A DNA stretch of 64,000 nt from an uncultured Bacteroides sp. (lineage in GTDB: Bacteria; Bacteroidota; Bacteroidia; Bacteroidales; Bacteroidaceae): NCBI RefSeq assembly GCF_963677685.1, contig NZ_OY782186.1:2542001-2606000 (forward strand), in the 5' to 3' direction. Positions 56,783 through 64,000 of the stretch are shown piece after piece. A model generated the notes under the pieces. That model did not search any database. It worked only from the letters and a program-made list of their open reading frames with translations, and was not told the origin of the DNA. Both the position numbers and the translations under genes were made by a program. The first letter of the stretch is position 1, and every line of letters begins with the position of its first letter.

Positions 56783-57472
56783 ATGAAAAAACTGATATTA
56801 GTAAGACATGGCGAAAGCCAATGGAACCAACAAAACCGTTTCACAGGATGGGCAGATGTGTCTTTGAGTGAAAAAGGAGAGAAAGAGGCTCGCGAAGCAG
56901 GAAAATTGATAAAAGAAGCAGGGATAACTTTCGATATTGCTTTTTCATCTGTTCTGAAGCGAGCCATCAAGACACAACATCTTTTGCAGGAAGAAGCAGA
57001 TCAGATGTGGATACCTGAAACACACCACTGGCGACTGAACGAGCGACATTATGGTGCTTTGCAAGGGCTTAACAAAGCAGAAACCGCACAAAAATATGGA
57101 GATGAGCAAGTACATATCTGGCGTAGAAGTTTCGACATAGCCCCTCCTATGTTAGCTCCCGAAGATGAACGCTGTGCTTCCCATGATCCTAAATATAAAA
57201 AATTAGATCAGAGCATGCTACCACTAGGTGAATCGTTGGAATTGACAATCAAGCGGGTACTTCCTTTTTGGTATGATAGCATTGCTCCTGCCCTACTGGA
57301 TGACAAAACAGTATTGGTTGTTGCTCATGGCAACAGTCTTCGTGCATTAATTAAATATCTGGATAGGATTAGTGATAAAGATATTGTAAGTTTGGAAATT
57401 CCAACAGGTATTCCACAGGTATATGAACTGGATGATAATCTGGCTGCTATAAAGCATTATTACCTGAAATAA
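56783..57472 (+). CDS. gpmA: 2,3-bisphosphoglycerate-dependent phosphoglycerate mutase
   Basis: A 229-residue glycolytic mutase swapping 3- and 2-phosphoglycerate. [31 protein letters not shown] carries the phospho-His; [22 protein letters not shown] the acid Glu, and [16 protein letters not shown] the second His. It lacks the roughly 20-residue C-terminal tail of the E. coli enzyme, ending at [10 protein letters not shown]; that tail affects activity in some mutases but its loss is not disabling. Confidence 0.95.
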   Translation: MKKLILVRHGESQWNQQNRFTGWADVSLSEKGEKEAREAGKLIKEAGITFDIAFSSVLKRAIKTQHLLQEEADQMWIPETHHWRLNERHYGALQGLNKAETAQKYGDEQVHIWRRSFDIAPPMLAPEDERCASHDPKYKKLDQSMLPLGESLELTIKRVLPFWYDSIAPALLDDKTVLVVAHGNSLRALIKYLDRISDKDIVSLEIPTGIPQVYELDDNLAAIKHYYLK

Positions 57473-57495
57473 AGATCTAAGAAAAATTAAGATAC

Positions 57496-57557
57496 AGCCA
57501 AGCAAGGACAACCGACTGATAAGATGCGGGTAAAATCTTTTGCTTGGCTTTTCTTTT
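57496..57557 (+). terminator. Terminator after gpmA
   Basis: AGCCAAGCAA (57496-57505) / TTGCTTGGCT (57540-57549), a perfect 10-bp stem with a large 34-nt loop, then TTTCTTTT. Confidence 0.7.
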
Positions 57558-57664
57558 ATAATAAGCAAAATCATCAATAGACAGAAGTAAGACCTTTATC
57601 ACTTTACTATAAAAAAAATCATATTCTAAAAAGTTCCTGCCATAGGGTTGACATACCCATCTAG

Positions 57665-57672
57665 TATCTTTG
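57665..57672 (+). promoter_or_regulatory. -7 box for the VOC gene
   Basis: TATCTTTG, exact TAnnTTTG, with TTGACA about 13 nt upstream; 38 nt before the ATG. Confidence 0.65.
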
Positions 57673-57709
57673 TTCCGTTAGTTAAGTTATTAATATAAAA
57701 ATAAACGCT

Positions 57710-58126
57710 ATGGATTTAAATGTGCATTTGGTTTTTAATAGAAATTGTGAGGAAGCCTTTAATACTTATAAAAGGTTATTTAATGGAGAAATAGTATTCG
57801 TTTTTCGTAAAGGAGAAGATAAAACAGCTCAAGTTGATGAAACCGAAAAAGATAAGATTTCTCACATGGTTATGAATACTGAAAAATTTAGTATTCAGGG
57901 TGAAGATACAGATATAGGCACCTCTGTTTCGACAGGAAGTAGCAAACTTGTATTAGTCTTTAAAGATTTAAAAGAGTTACAGAATGTTTTTAATGTATTA
58001 TCAGAAGGAGGAACAATAGTAAGCCCTTTAGAAAAAACTTTTTTTTCAGAGTCAATAGGAGAAGTTATAGATAAGTTTGGCATTCGTTGGCTGATAATGA
58101 TGACAGATGAAGATTATGGAAAATAA
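57710..58126 (+). CDS. VOC-family (PhnB/glyoxalase-like) protein
   Basis: A 138-residue VOC protein of the PhnB-like type: DLNVHLVFNRNCEEAFNTYKRLFNGEIVFVFR is the first beta-alpha-beta unit, and the second ends GEVIDKFGIRWLIM. Members include metal-dependent lyases and resistance proteins; the substrate is unknown. The partner regulator begins 66 nt downstream, a common arrangement that suggests the WYL regulator controls it. Confidence 0.82.
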   Translation: MDLNVHLVFNRNCEEAFNTYKRLFNGEIVFVFRKGEDKTAQVDETEKDKISHMVMNTEKFSIQGEDTDIGTSVSTGSSKLVLVFKDLKELQNVFNVLSEGGTIVSPLEKTFFSESIGEVIDKFGIRWLIMMTDEDYGK

Positions 58127-58152
58127 AATATTATAAATATCCCAATTGACAG

Positions 58153-58170
58153 ATATTCAAAAAAGAATAT
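58153..58170. promoter_or_regulatory. Inverted repeat before the WYL regulator
   Basis: ATATTC-AAAAAA-GAATAT, a perfect 6-bp dyad, lies 22 nt before the regulator ATG and touches a -7-like TATCTTTC (58172-58179). It is a candidate autoregulatory operator. The very short remaining leader suggests near-leaderless translation if that box is used. Confidence 0.4.
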
Positions 58171-58191
58171 TTATCTTTCGTATTTATATAT

Positions 58192-59124
58192 ATGAATAGA
58201 ATCGACCGCTTATCTGCTATATTAGTACAATTACAGTCTCGTTCTTTAATAAAAGCCAATGATATTGCAGAACGATTTGAAATCAGTTTACGAACTGTTT
58301 ATCGGGATATTCGAGCATTAGAAGAAGCTGGAATTCCCATCATTGGAAATCCAGGAATTGGTTATTCTTTAATCAAAGGATTTAAACTTCCGCCACTCAT
58401 GTTCACACAAGCAGAAGCTATTGCTTTTTTAACTGCCGAAAAACTCGTTAATGAACTAACTGATGCAGGTAGCATTGAGCATTACAATTCTGGGATGGAT
58501 AAAATCAGGGCAATAATGGGATATGCTGATAAGGATATTTTAGAAAATGTTGAAACAAGTATAAGCGTTTTCAAAACTTGCAAATCCGAGATATATAAAA
58601 CTAATATGCTTCAACCTATACTACAAAGCGTTCATAAGAGAAAAAGGATAAATATCACCTATTTTTCAGATTATAAACAAGAAACGTCTGAACGAGAAAT
58701 TGAACCTATTGGCATCTTCTTTTCACGGACAAACTGGTATTTAGCAGCTTTTTGTTTAAAACGTAAAGATTACAGAACGTTTCGTATAGACAGAATAGAA
58801 ACTATTGTTGAAACAGAGAAAGCATATACAACACAACATCCGTCATTGAAGAATTTCATGGACAATACTCGGAGAACACAGAATTTAGAGGAAATTGTTA
58901 TCAGATTGCCCAAAGATAAAGAAAAAATAATTGGAGATGATAAGTATTACTATGGCTTAATCCTAAAAAAAGATGCTGGACAATCTGTTGAACTGACCTT
59001 TCTGACCTTTTCTATCGATAAATTTGCCCATTGGTATCTTTCATTTGCTGATATTGCCACAATAATAAGTTCTGAAAAATTCAAAGATAAAGTACGAAAT
59101 ATTATACAAAGTATATCACCGTAA
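58192..59124 (+). CDS. YafY-type transcription regulator (HTH + WYL)
   Basis: A 310-residue regulator. The N-terminal winged HTH (MNRIDRLSAILVQLQSRSLIKANDIAERFEISLRTVYRDIRALEEAGIPI) is of the HTH_11/DeoR type. The WYL sensor is around residues 140-215 with the name motif in FFSRTNWYLAAFCLKRKDYRTFRIDRI. WYL domains bind ligands or nucleic acids. It likely regulates itself and the VOC gene upstream. Confidence 0.9.
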   Translation: MNRIDRLSAILVQLQSRSLIKANDIAERFEISLRTVYRDIRALEEAGIPIIGNPGIGYSLIKGFKLPPLMFTQAEAIAFLTAEKLVNELTDAGSIEHYNSGMDKIRAIMGYADKDILENVETSISVFKTCKSEIYKTNMLQPILQSVHKRKRINITYFSDYKQETSEREIEPIGIFFSRTNWYLAAFCLKRKDYRTFRIDRIETIVETEKAYTTQHPSLKNFMDNTRRTQNLEEIVIRLPKDKEKIIGDDKYYYGLILKKDAGQSVELTFLTFSIDKFAHWYLSFADIATIISSEKFKDKVRNIIQSISP

Positions 59125-59194
59125 CTACATCTATCGCTGAAAAGTGAACTCTAAACCCTATTATTCAAAAAACATTTCTCGAGGATTATATAAT

Positions 59195-59243
59195 AAAAAG
59201 GATCAATAAATGCTTGGAAACAAACATTTATTGATCCTTTTTT
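59195..59243. terminator. Bidirectional terminator
   Basis: AAAAAGGATCAATAAATG (59195-59212) pairs with CATTTATTGATCCTTTTT (59225-59242) over a 12-nt loop. T runs on both strands serve the converging WYL and LuxR genes. Confidence 0.9.
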
Positions 59244-59267
59244 CTATTCTAATAAATGTGTAACTAT

Positions 59268-59879
59268 CTACATGTTTTTAACATCTCCAAGCTCCACTAG
59301 TTTGTTAACAATAGCATAAATAGTAAGACCCGCAGCACTATGAATTTGAAGTTTTTTACTAATATTTCTCCGGTGAGTAATCACAGTGTGAATGGAAAGA
59401 AACAAATGTTCGGCAGTCTCTTTATTAGTCATTCCTTTAACCACGCATACCACAATCTCCTTTTCACGTTGACTCAAAGTTTCCTGACTATCACTCTCTT
59501 CCTCAGGCAAAATGTTTTGCAAGCGATTAATCTTATTTGCTATCACTTCCAAATCATCGCAGATAGAAATAGAGTCATCATATCTAGCCAGTATAGCTGA
59601 ATCAATAAAAGAACTAATTAAAGCCACTAAGCGAATATTCTTCCCTGCATTCTCTTCTCGGAAACGAGCAACATCAAAATAGTTGCCAAATGTTGGATTC
59701 ACAATCAGAATATCTGGTGCCTGAGTGCGTACACAATCATTTAAAGCATCAATAGAAGCAAGCTCTATTGGCTGAATTTTCAGACTGGGCAATCTTCTCA
59801 GAGCTACCGTAATTCCACTGCGAACAACAACCGCAGTCTCCGCAATGCCAATTCGGATGATATCACTATTTTTCATCAT
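59268..59879 (-). CDS. LuxR-family regulator with pseudo-receiver
   Basis: A 203-residue regulator. The C-terminal LuxR/GerE HTH spans about 135-195 (LSQREKEIVVCVVKGMTNKETAEHLFLSIHTVITHRRNISKKL). The N-terminal part (IRIGIAETAVVVRSGITVALRRLP) is receiver-like, but the phospho-acceptor site reads PDILIVNP, Asn instead of Asp, and the front acidic pair is missing, so it is probably not phosphorylated. Its start overlaps the hemerythrin gene by 14 nt, so the two are made together and the hemerythrin may provide the signal. Confidence 0.85.
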   Translation of the reverse strand: MMKNSDIIRIGIAETAVVVRSGITVALRRLPSLKIQPIELASIDALNDCVRTQAPDILIVNPTFGNYFDVARFREENAGKNIRLVALISSFIDSAILARYDDSISICDDLEVIANKINRLQNILPEEESDSQETLSQREKEIVVCVVKGMTNKETAEHLFLSIHTVITHRRNISKKLQIHSAAGLTIYAIVNKLVELGDVKNM

Positions 59880-60570
59880 TGTTCAGCCTCCTTTCAAGTT
59901 TCAGAATAGCCGGAACAAACAAATAGTCTTCAACTTTGCAATGAGAGTCAAGCGCCTCTTCACAAGCAAAAATGTCAAAAAGAACCGCGTTTAGTAAGTT
60001 ATCATTCGCTTTAGAGGGACAATATTTAATAATAATATTTTTCAACTCAGTTAGTTTTTCGCTAATTGAATCATGATGCTGCGAAAAGGTCAATATCTGA
60101 TATTTCTTTCGAAGATGGTTATTCAGCAAATCATCTACGTACTTAAATACCGTACGTTCTTCATATTCCATGTGTTTCCTAACTTCTCTTACATAAACAT
60201 CAAAAAAGTTAAGAATAAGCGTAACAATCTCTTTATCAGCATAGTCGATAGCATTAACTAAATCTCTGCGAATAGTCGGCAGAGAAAAATCCAAGAAATA
60301 GACATGAGATTGACGCAAATAATCAACTAACGCAGGTATAGATATATCTTCAGTTTCATCATTCATCCGCGAAAAACCTTCTTCTACAAAATTCACCACT
60401 GTCAGAAAAGTACGATAGTCTACGTTGTTCATCTCACAAACCTCTTTTACGGTTTTATCTCCAAAACCTAAAGACAGTCCGAAACGACTCATAACCTGTA
60501 ATAACGAGTAGTTATCACAAATCAAGTCGCTCATCTTATCAGTAGACTTATATTTTTGCAATTTATCCAT
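59866..60570 (-). CDS. Hemerythrin HHE-domain protein
   Basis: A 234-residue four-helix protein with a di-iron hemerythrin-like site. Histidine and Glu ligands appear in RQSHVYFLDF, VRKHMEYEERTVF, SQHHDSISEK and DSHCKVEDYLFVPA. The N-terminal KMSDLICDNYSLLQVMSRFGLSLGFGDKTVKEVCEMNNVD resembles the ScdA/RIC N-terminal domain, which links it to the Fe-S-cluster repair (RIC/YtfE) group active under nitrosative or oxidative stress, though sensing rather than repair is possible here since it shares an operon with a LuxR regulator. Confidence 0.87.
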   Translation of the reverse strand: MDKLQKYKSTDKMSDLICDNYSLLQVMSRFGLSLGFGDKTVKEVCEMNNVDYRTFLTVVNFVEEGFSRMNDETEDISIPALVDYLRQSHVYFLDFSLPTIRRDLVNAIDYADKEIVTLILNFFDVYVREVRKHMEYEERTVFKYVDDLLNNHLRKKYQILTFSQHHDSISEKLTELKNIIIKYCPSKANDNLLNAVLFDIFACEEALDSHCKVEDYLFVPAILKLERRLNNDEK

Positions 60571-60614
60571 ATAAATACCTATTTTATATTAGCACAACAA
60601 AATAACAGATAATT

Positions 60615-60628
60615 TTGTGCGCCCACAA
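60615..60628. promoter_or_regulatory. Dyad TTGTG-N4-CACAA between hemerythrin and flavodoxin
   Basis: TTGTG (60615-60619), CGCC, CACAA (60624-60628): a perfect 5-bp inverted repeat in the divergent 206-nt region, the spacing of a CRP/FNR-type site (5-4-5). It lies 45 nt upstream of the hemerythrin ATG and 90 nt before the flavodoxin promoter. Confidence 0.45.
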
Positions 60629-60717
60629 TCACCATTATTAGGTATTTTTTTCTTTAATCACTATTAATAATTAGTCTAAATAGGCAAAACAGCCTCAAAA
60701 TCATCATAAATAGCGAT

Positions 60718-60747
60718 TTTGTATCAATTACAATTAACCTACATTTG
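60718..60747 (+). promoter_or_regulatory. Full -33/-7 promoter for flavodoxin
   Basis: TTTG (60718-60721), 18 nt, TACATTTG (60740-60747), the best complete Bacteroides promoter in the window; 29 nt before the ATG. Confidence 0.8.
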
Positions 60748-60776
60748 CAGAATAGAATTTAAAAACAATTAAGATT

Positions 60777-61286
60777 ATGAATAAAGTTGGTATATTTTAC
60801 GGTTCAACAACCGGAACAACTGAAGAAATAGCACGTAAGATTGGAGAAAAACTAGGACTTTCAAAATCTGATGTCCACGACGCTGCTAAAATATCTGAAG
60901 ATTTAGTCAATCAATACGACGTTTTAATATTAGGTACCGCCACTTGGGGAGACGGAGAACAACAAGACGATTGGTATGACGGAGTAAAAGTACTTATGGC
61001 TACCGACCTGACCAACAAACCTATTGCTCTGTTTGGTTGTGGAGATTCGGAATCTTACAGTGACACTTTCTGTGGCGGCATGGGATACTTGTATCAGGAT
61101 TTAAAAGACAGCGGTTGCCGCTTCTGTGGAATTACCGATGTTGACGGATATACTTTTGACGCTTCAGAATCTGTTATAGATGATAAATTCATAGGTCTTC
61201 CTATCGACGACGTGAACGAAAGTGATAAAACAGACGCACGTATTGACGAATGGATTGAAAAGCTCAAAAAAGAATGTTTGGAGTAA
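60777..61286 (+). CDS. fldA: Flavodoxin (long-chain)
   Basis: A 169-residue FMN electron carrier, cytoplasmic. The phosphate loop is GIFYGSTTGTTEEIARKIG; the isoalloxazine loops are LGTATWGDGEQQDDWYDGV and LFGCGDSESYSDTFCGGMGYLYQDLKDSG. The insert DGYTFDASESVIDDKFIGLPIDDVNESDKT marks the long-chain class. It could supply electrons to pyruvate oxidoreductase-type enzymes or replace ferredoxin when iron is short, which fits the neighbouring iron genes. Confidence 0.96.
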   Translation: MNKVGIFYGSTTGTTEEIARKIGEKLGLSKSDVHDAAKISEDLVNQYDVLILGTATWGDGEQQDDWYDGVKVLMATDLTNKPIALFGCGDSESYSDTFCGGMGYLYQDLKDSGCRFCGITDVDGYTFDASESVIDDKFIGLPIDDVNESDKTDARIDEWIEKLKKECLE

Positions 61287-61345
61287 AGTCCACGTAACCA
61301 CAATTTGATTTTTTTCTTGTTTTAGCTTATATGTTTTTTGTAGAT

Positions 61346-61382
61346 AGAGCTGTTCCTTTTTAGGGACAGCTCTTTTTTTTTG
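61346..61382 (+). terminator. Terminator after flavodoxin
   Basis: AGAGCTGTTCC / GGGACAGCTCT, an 11-bp stem with one T-G pair and a 6-nt loop, then TTTTTTTTT. Confidence 0.9.
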
Positions 61383-61460
61383 TCTAATCTAATCATATAT
61401 ACTTACTACTTTTTTCAATTTTAACAATTAATGGGTATTGTGTTCACTTTGAGCACCCTG

Positions 61461-61468
61461 TACCTTTG
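61461..61468 (+). promoter_or_regulatory. -7 box for the porin-imelysin operon
   Basis: TACCTTTG, exact TAnnTTTG, 24 nt before the porin ATG. Confidence 0.65.
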
Positions 61469-61491
61469 CGCAACATAAAATTATATAAAAC

Positions 61492-62778
61492 ATGAGAAAA
61501 TTAACAGTTTTATTCACGTTGTGTTATCTGACAACTTTTAATCCAGTATCGGCTCAAGTACAAAATTCAAAAACAAAAAATTCTTCCAAAGAAGAATATA
61601 AGAAATTTCGTGTTGGTGGATATGGAGAAATGGTCGCAGATTTCAAAGATTACGGACTCAATCGCTTTACCCCTTCTGGCTCTTATAAAGAGAACCGATC
61701 CACGATTTCTATTCCTCGTTTTGTTATAGCTTTTGATTATAAATTTAATTCGAAATGGATATTAGGTGCCGAAGTGGAATTCGAACATGGAGGAACAGGG
61801 GTAGCCAAAGAAATTGAATATTCCGATGAAAATGGTGAGTATGAAACAGAGATCGAAAAAGGAGGAGAAGTTGCTTTAGAACAATTTCACATTACAAGAC
61901 TCATTCATCCTGCTTTCAATATACGGGCAGGACATATTATCGTTCCTGTAGGCTTAACAAACGCACACCATGAGCCTATCAATTTTTTCGGAACATCTAG
62001 ACCCGAAGGAGAAACAACAATACTACCGTCTACTTGGCATGAAAATGGTATTTCAATATTTGGTAAATTCAATAATGGTATTGATTATGAATTACAAATA
62101 GTAGCCGGATTAAACCCTAACGGATTTCGCCGTCAAGACTGGATTTCCGAAGGAAAGCAGGGATCTTTTGAATCAACGAACTTTACAAGTCCAGCATATG
62201 TAGCTAGATTAAACTATAGTGGTATAAAAGGATTGCGCATCGGTGCTTCCGCTTATTATAACAAAACCGGAAAAAATTCGAATAAACCGGAATTCATGAA
62301 TGGCATAGATGCACCTGTAACAATTTTCACAGCTGACGCCCAATATAAGTCCAAAAACTTTATTGCTCGTGTTAACATCATCCGTGGAAACATAAAAGAA
62401 ACTACTGCCTTAAATGCCGCAAACAAAAGATTATCCAGCAGTTCAGGATATTCACGCACTCCCGTAGCTAAAAAAGCTGTAAGTTATGCAGGAGAAGCAG
62501 GTTATAACATAGGCTCATTTTTCGGAAAAAAAGCTCCCCATATCTACCCTTTCGTGAGATATGAATATTACAATCCTCAAGAAAAAACAGAGAAAGAAAT
62601 GGTTGCTGATAAGCGCTTGCAAGTGGATATGTGGACCGTAGGAGCCAATTATTTCGCCTTACCTAATTTAGTGCTCAAAGCAAACTATGCTATGCGTAGC
62701 ATCGGTAAAGGAAAATATAACAGTGAAAACGAATTCTCTATCGGACTAGCTTACATCGGTTGGTTCACTAAAAAATAA
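61492..62778 (+). CDS. Outer-membrane porin-like beta-barrel
   Basis: A 428-residue exported barrel. The signal peptide is MRKLTVLFTLCYLTTFNPVSAQ. Strand-rich sequence follows (FRVGGYGEMVADFKDYGLNRF; FNIRAGHIIVPVGLTNAHHEPINFF; SFGLAYIGWF-type end), with a short final strand ending GLAYIGWFTKK. It resembles the phosphate-selective porin O/P group. The imelysin gene begins 26 nt downstream, which suggests a role in iron or other metal-compound uptake. Histidines and acidic residues near the constriction cannot be assigned. Confidence 0.75.
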   Translation: MRKLTVLFTLCYLTTFNPVSAQVQNSKTKNSSKEEYKKFRVGGYGEMVADFKDYGLNRFTPSGSYKENRSTISIPRFVIAFDYKFNSKWILGAEVEFEHGGTGVAKEIEYSDENGEYETEIEKGGEVALEQFHITRLIHPAFNIRAGHIIVPVGLTNAHHEPINFFGTSRPEGETTILPSTWHENGISIFGKFNNGIDYELQIVAGLNPNGFRRQDWISEGKQGSFESTNFTSPAYVARLNYSGIKGLRIGASAYYNKTGKNSNKPEFMNGIDAPVTIFTADAQYKSKNFIARVNIIRGNIKETTALNAANKRLSSSSGYSRTPVAKKAVSYAGEAGYNIGSFFGKKAPHIYPFVRYEYYNPQEKTEKEMVADKRLQVDMWTVGANYFALPNLVLKANYAMRSIGKGKYNSENEFSIGLAYIGWFTKK

Positions 62779-62803
62779 AAATTAACAATAAAATTAAGAC
62801 AAA

Positions 62804-63868
62804 ATGAAAAAGATCTTTGGACTTATTATCATCTTCGCATCTATGACATTCATCGCATGTAGTGAAGATAACACAAAATCAGACGACTCCACCATGGCCA
62901 CAGAAGCAGAGCTTAACACTGTTATCAACAATTACGTAGATAATGTCGTGATACCCACCTATGCAGATATGGAGAATAAAATAGCTGCCCTTAAAACTCA
63001 TGTAGATGCTTTCATTGCAGATGGTACCCAAAAAAGTCTTGATGCTGCCTGCACCGCATGGAGAGCCGCACGTAATCCTTGGGAACTTTCAGAAGCATTT
63101 CTCTTTGGACCGGCAGACTATCTAGGATTGGATCCCATGCTCGATTCATGGCCACTTGATAAGGATGCCATTGACGCAATATTAGCTAATCTAGATTTTA
63201 AAGAAGTGGACGGAGATGAAAACATTCGTGGATTCCATACCTTGGAATACTTACTTTTCGAGGGGGGAAGCAACAAAGTTGCAGCCAACATTAGCAGTTC
63301 ACAAAAGCAATACATGGCCAAAGTGAGTAGTTTGCTAGATTCCGACACAAAAAAGTTACATTCCGAATGGGTAAATAATTATGGGAGTGAATTCAAAACC
63401 CACTCATCCGATCGTATTATCAGTGCTTACAATGCTGTTGCTCAGATAGTAGAAGGTTGCATAGACATAGCAGGAGAAGTTGGTGAACAGAAAATAGGAA
63501 ATCCATACCAGTTATACACAGCCGGAAAAACAGAAGAAGGAGTCTTAGCTGTAGAATCATGGTACAGTTGGAATTCATTAACCGACTACCGCAACAATAT
63601 TCTATCAATCCAAAATTCTTATTTAGGCGGAACGAATAATTCACGCAATGATGCAAACAGTCTATCGGCACTCGTACGTCAATATAATGAAGCTACAGAT
63701 AAAGAAATCAAACAAGCGATCACAGATGCCATCTCAGCGATTGATAATATACCAGCACCGTTCCGTAATCATCTAGAAGCAAAAACAGAAATAGAAGCAG
63801 CTCAAGATATCCTTGCCGAACTACAAATATCATTGCTAAAAATAAAATCGGCATTAGGTATAGATTAA
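62804..63868 (+). CDS. Imelysin-family lipoprotein
   Basis: A 354-residue lipoprotein (MKKIFGLIIIFASMTFIAC, lipobox FIAC) of the imelysin/EfeO-M75 family. The GxHxxE motif is present in IRGFHTLEYLLFEGG. The family consists of periplasmic iron-regulated proteins thought to bind metal, not proven peptidases. ACTAWRAARNPWELSEAFLFGPADYLGLDPMLDSWPLD is the conserved first helical bundle. It follows the porin and precedes a further lipoprotein 17 nt away, an arrangement seen in iron-uptake operons. Confidence 0.93.
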   Translation: MKKIFGLIIIFASMTFIACSEDNTKSDDSTMATEAELNTVINNYVDNVVIPTYADMENKIAALKTHVDAFIADGTQKSLDAACTAWRAARNPWELSEAFLFGPADYLGLDPMLDSWPLDKDAIDAILANLDFKEVDGDENIRGFHTLEYLLFEGGSNKVAANISSSQKQYMAKVSSLLDSDTKKLHSEWVNNYGSEFKTHSSDRIISAYNAVAQIVEGCIDIAGEVGEQKIGNPYQLYTAGKTEEGVLAVESWYSWNSLTDYRNNILSIQNSYLGGTNNSRNDANSLSALVRQYNEATDKEIKQAITDAISAIDNIPAPFRNHLEAKTEIEAAQDILAELQISLLKIKSALGID

Positions 63869-63885
63869 AAGAAAGTTTAGTTAAA

Positions 63886-64000
63886 ATGAATAGAACAAAA
63901 TTCTATTTCACTTGCAAATGCACCCTGTTACTATTAACAGGGATGCTTTGCTTTAGCTGTGAAAATGATAGTTACGATGATACACTCATCATAAAGCCGA
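63886..64000 (+). CDS. Lipoprotein, N-terminal 38 residues only
   Basis: ATG at 63886, MNRTKFYFTCKCTLLLLTGM then LCFSCENDSYDDTLIIKP, running off the window. The hydrophobic segment and FSC lipobox mark it as a lipoprotein. In Bacteroides, imelysin genes are often followed by a di-heme thiol-oxidoreductase-like lipoprotein, but the visible part carries no CxxCH, so that is only a guess from position. Confidence 0.6.
   Translation, partial: MNRTKFYFTCKCTLLLLTGMLCFSCENDSYDDTLIIKP

Overview
The window comes from a low-GC member of the Bacteroidales, most likely a Bacteroides. The support is: many sigma-ABfr-type -7 boxes (TAnnTTTG) in front of operons; a GH29/GH3/GH92 glycan-degrading set; an HU-like protein followed by a 'smalltalk' peptide; type III glutamine synthetase; the DapL lysine route; a LruC-domain lipoprotein; and lipoproteins with Bacteroides-style signal peptides. 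No rRNA, tRNA, insertion sequence or prophage was seen.

Layout. 1-7531: the 3' half of a type I-B CRISPR-Cas locus (cas5 cut by the window edge, cas3, cas4, cas1, cas2), then a leader and an array of 42 identical 29-nt repeats with 41 spacers. 7800-9260: a DJ-1/PfpI protein and an HU-like/smalltalk pair. 9278-15719 (minus strand): GH29, GH3 and GH92 exo-glycosidases in one operon. 15848-23963 (minus): glmS, a long amidophosphoribosyltransferase, carA and carB. 24327-31973 (plus): gltB, gltD and asnB, diverging from glmS. 32106-40433: a GDPD phosphodiesterase, dapF, dapL, then a TorF-like barrel, PII, AmtB and GlnN. 40860-42605 (minus): an HdeD-like membrane protein and an iron alcohol dehydrogenase. 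42796-49416: a complete trpBEGDCFA operon with a leader peptide carrying Trp-Trp and a terminator hairpin. 49606-53290: asparaginase and a LruC lipoprotein. 53484-56531: a receiver protein, a pseudo-receiver/phosphoglycosyl-transferase fusion, a GT2 and a hexapeptide acyltransferase. 56600-59124: a possible small RNA or attenuator, gpmA, and a VOC protein next to a WYL regulator. 59268-61286: LuxR-type regulator and hemerythrin protein (minus) diverging from flavodoxin. 61492-64000: porin, imelysin lipoprotein and a cut third lipoprotein, probably for iron or metal uptake.

How it fits together. From 15.8 to 49.4 kb the content is dominated by nitrogen and amino-acid metabolism: ammonium entry and sensing (AmtB, PII), assimilation (GlnN, GltBD), and glutamine-using amidotransferases (GlmS, PurF-like, CarA, GltB, AsnB, TrpG), plus lysine/peptidoglycan (DapF, DapL) and tryptophan synthesis. 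The most interesting items are the trp attenuator with its leader peptide, the undegenerated CRISPR array, the orphan receiver/pseudo-receiver glycan cassette, the promoter-to-terminator transcript before gpmA, and a dyad between the hemerythrin and flavodoxin genes. Functions are assigned by reading motifs; no database search was run.
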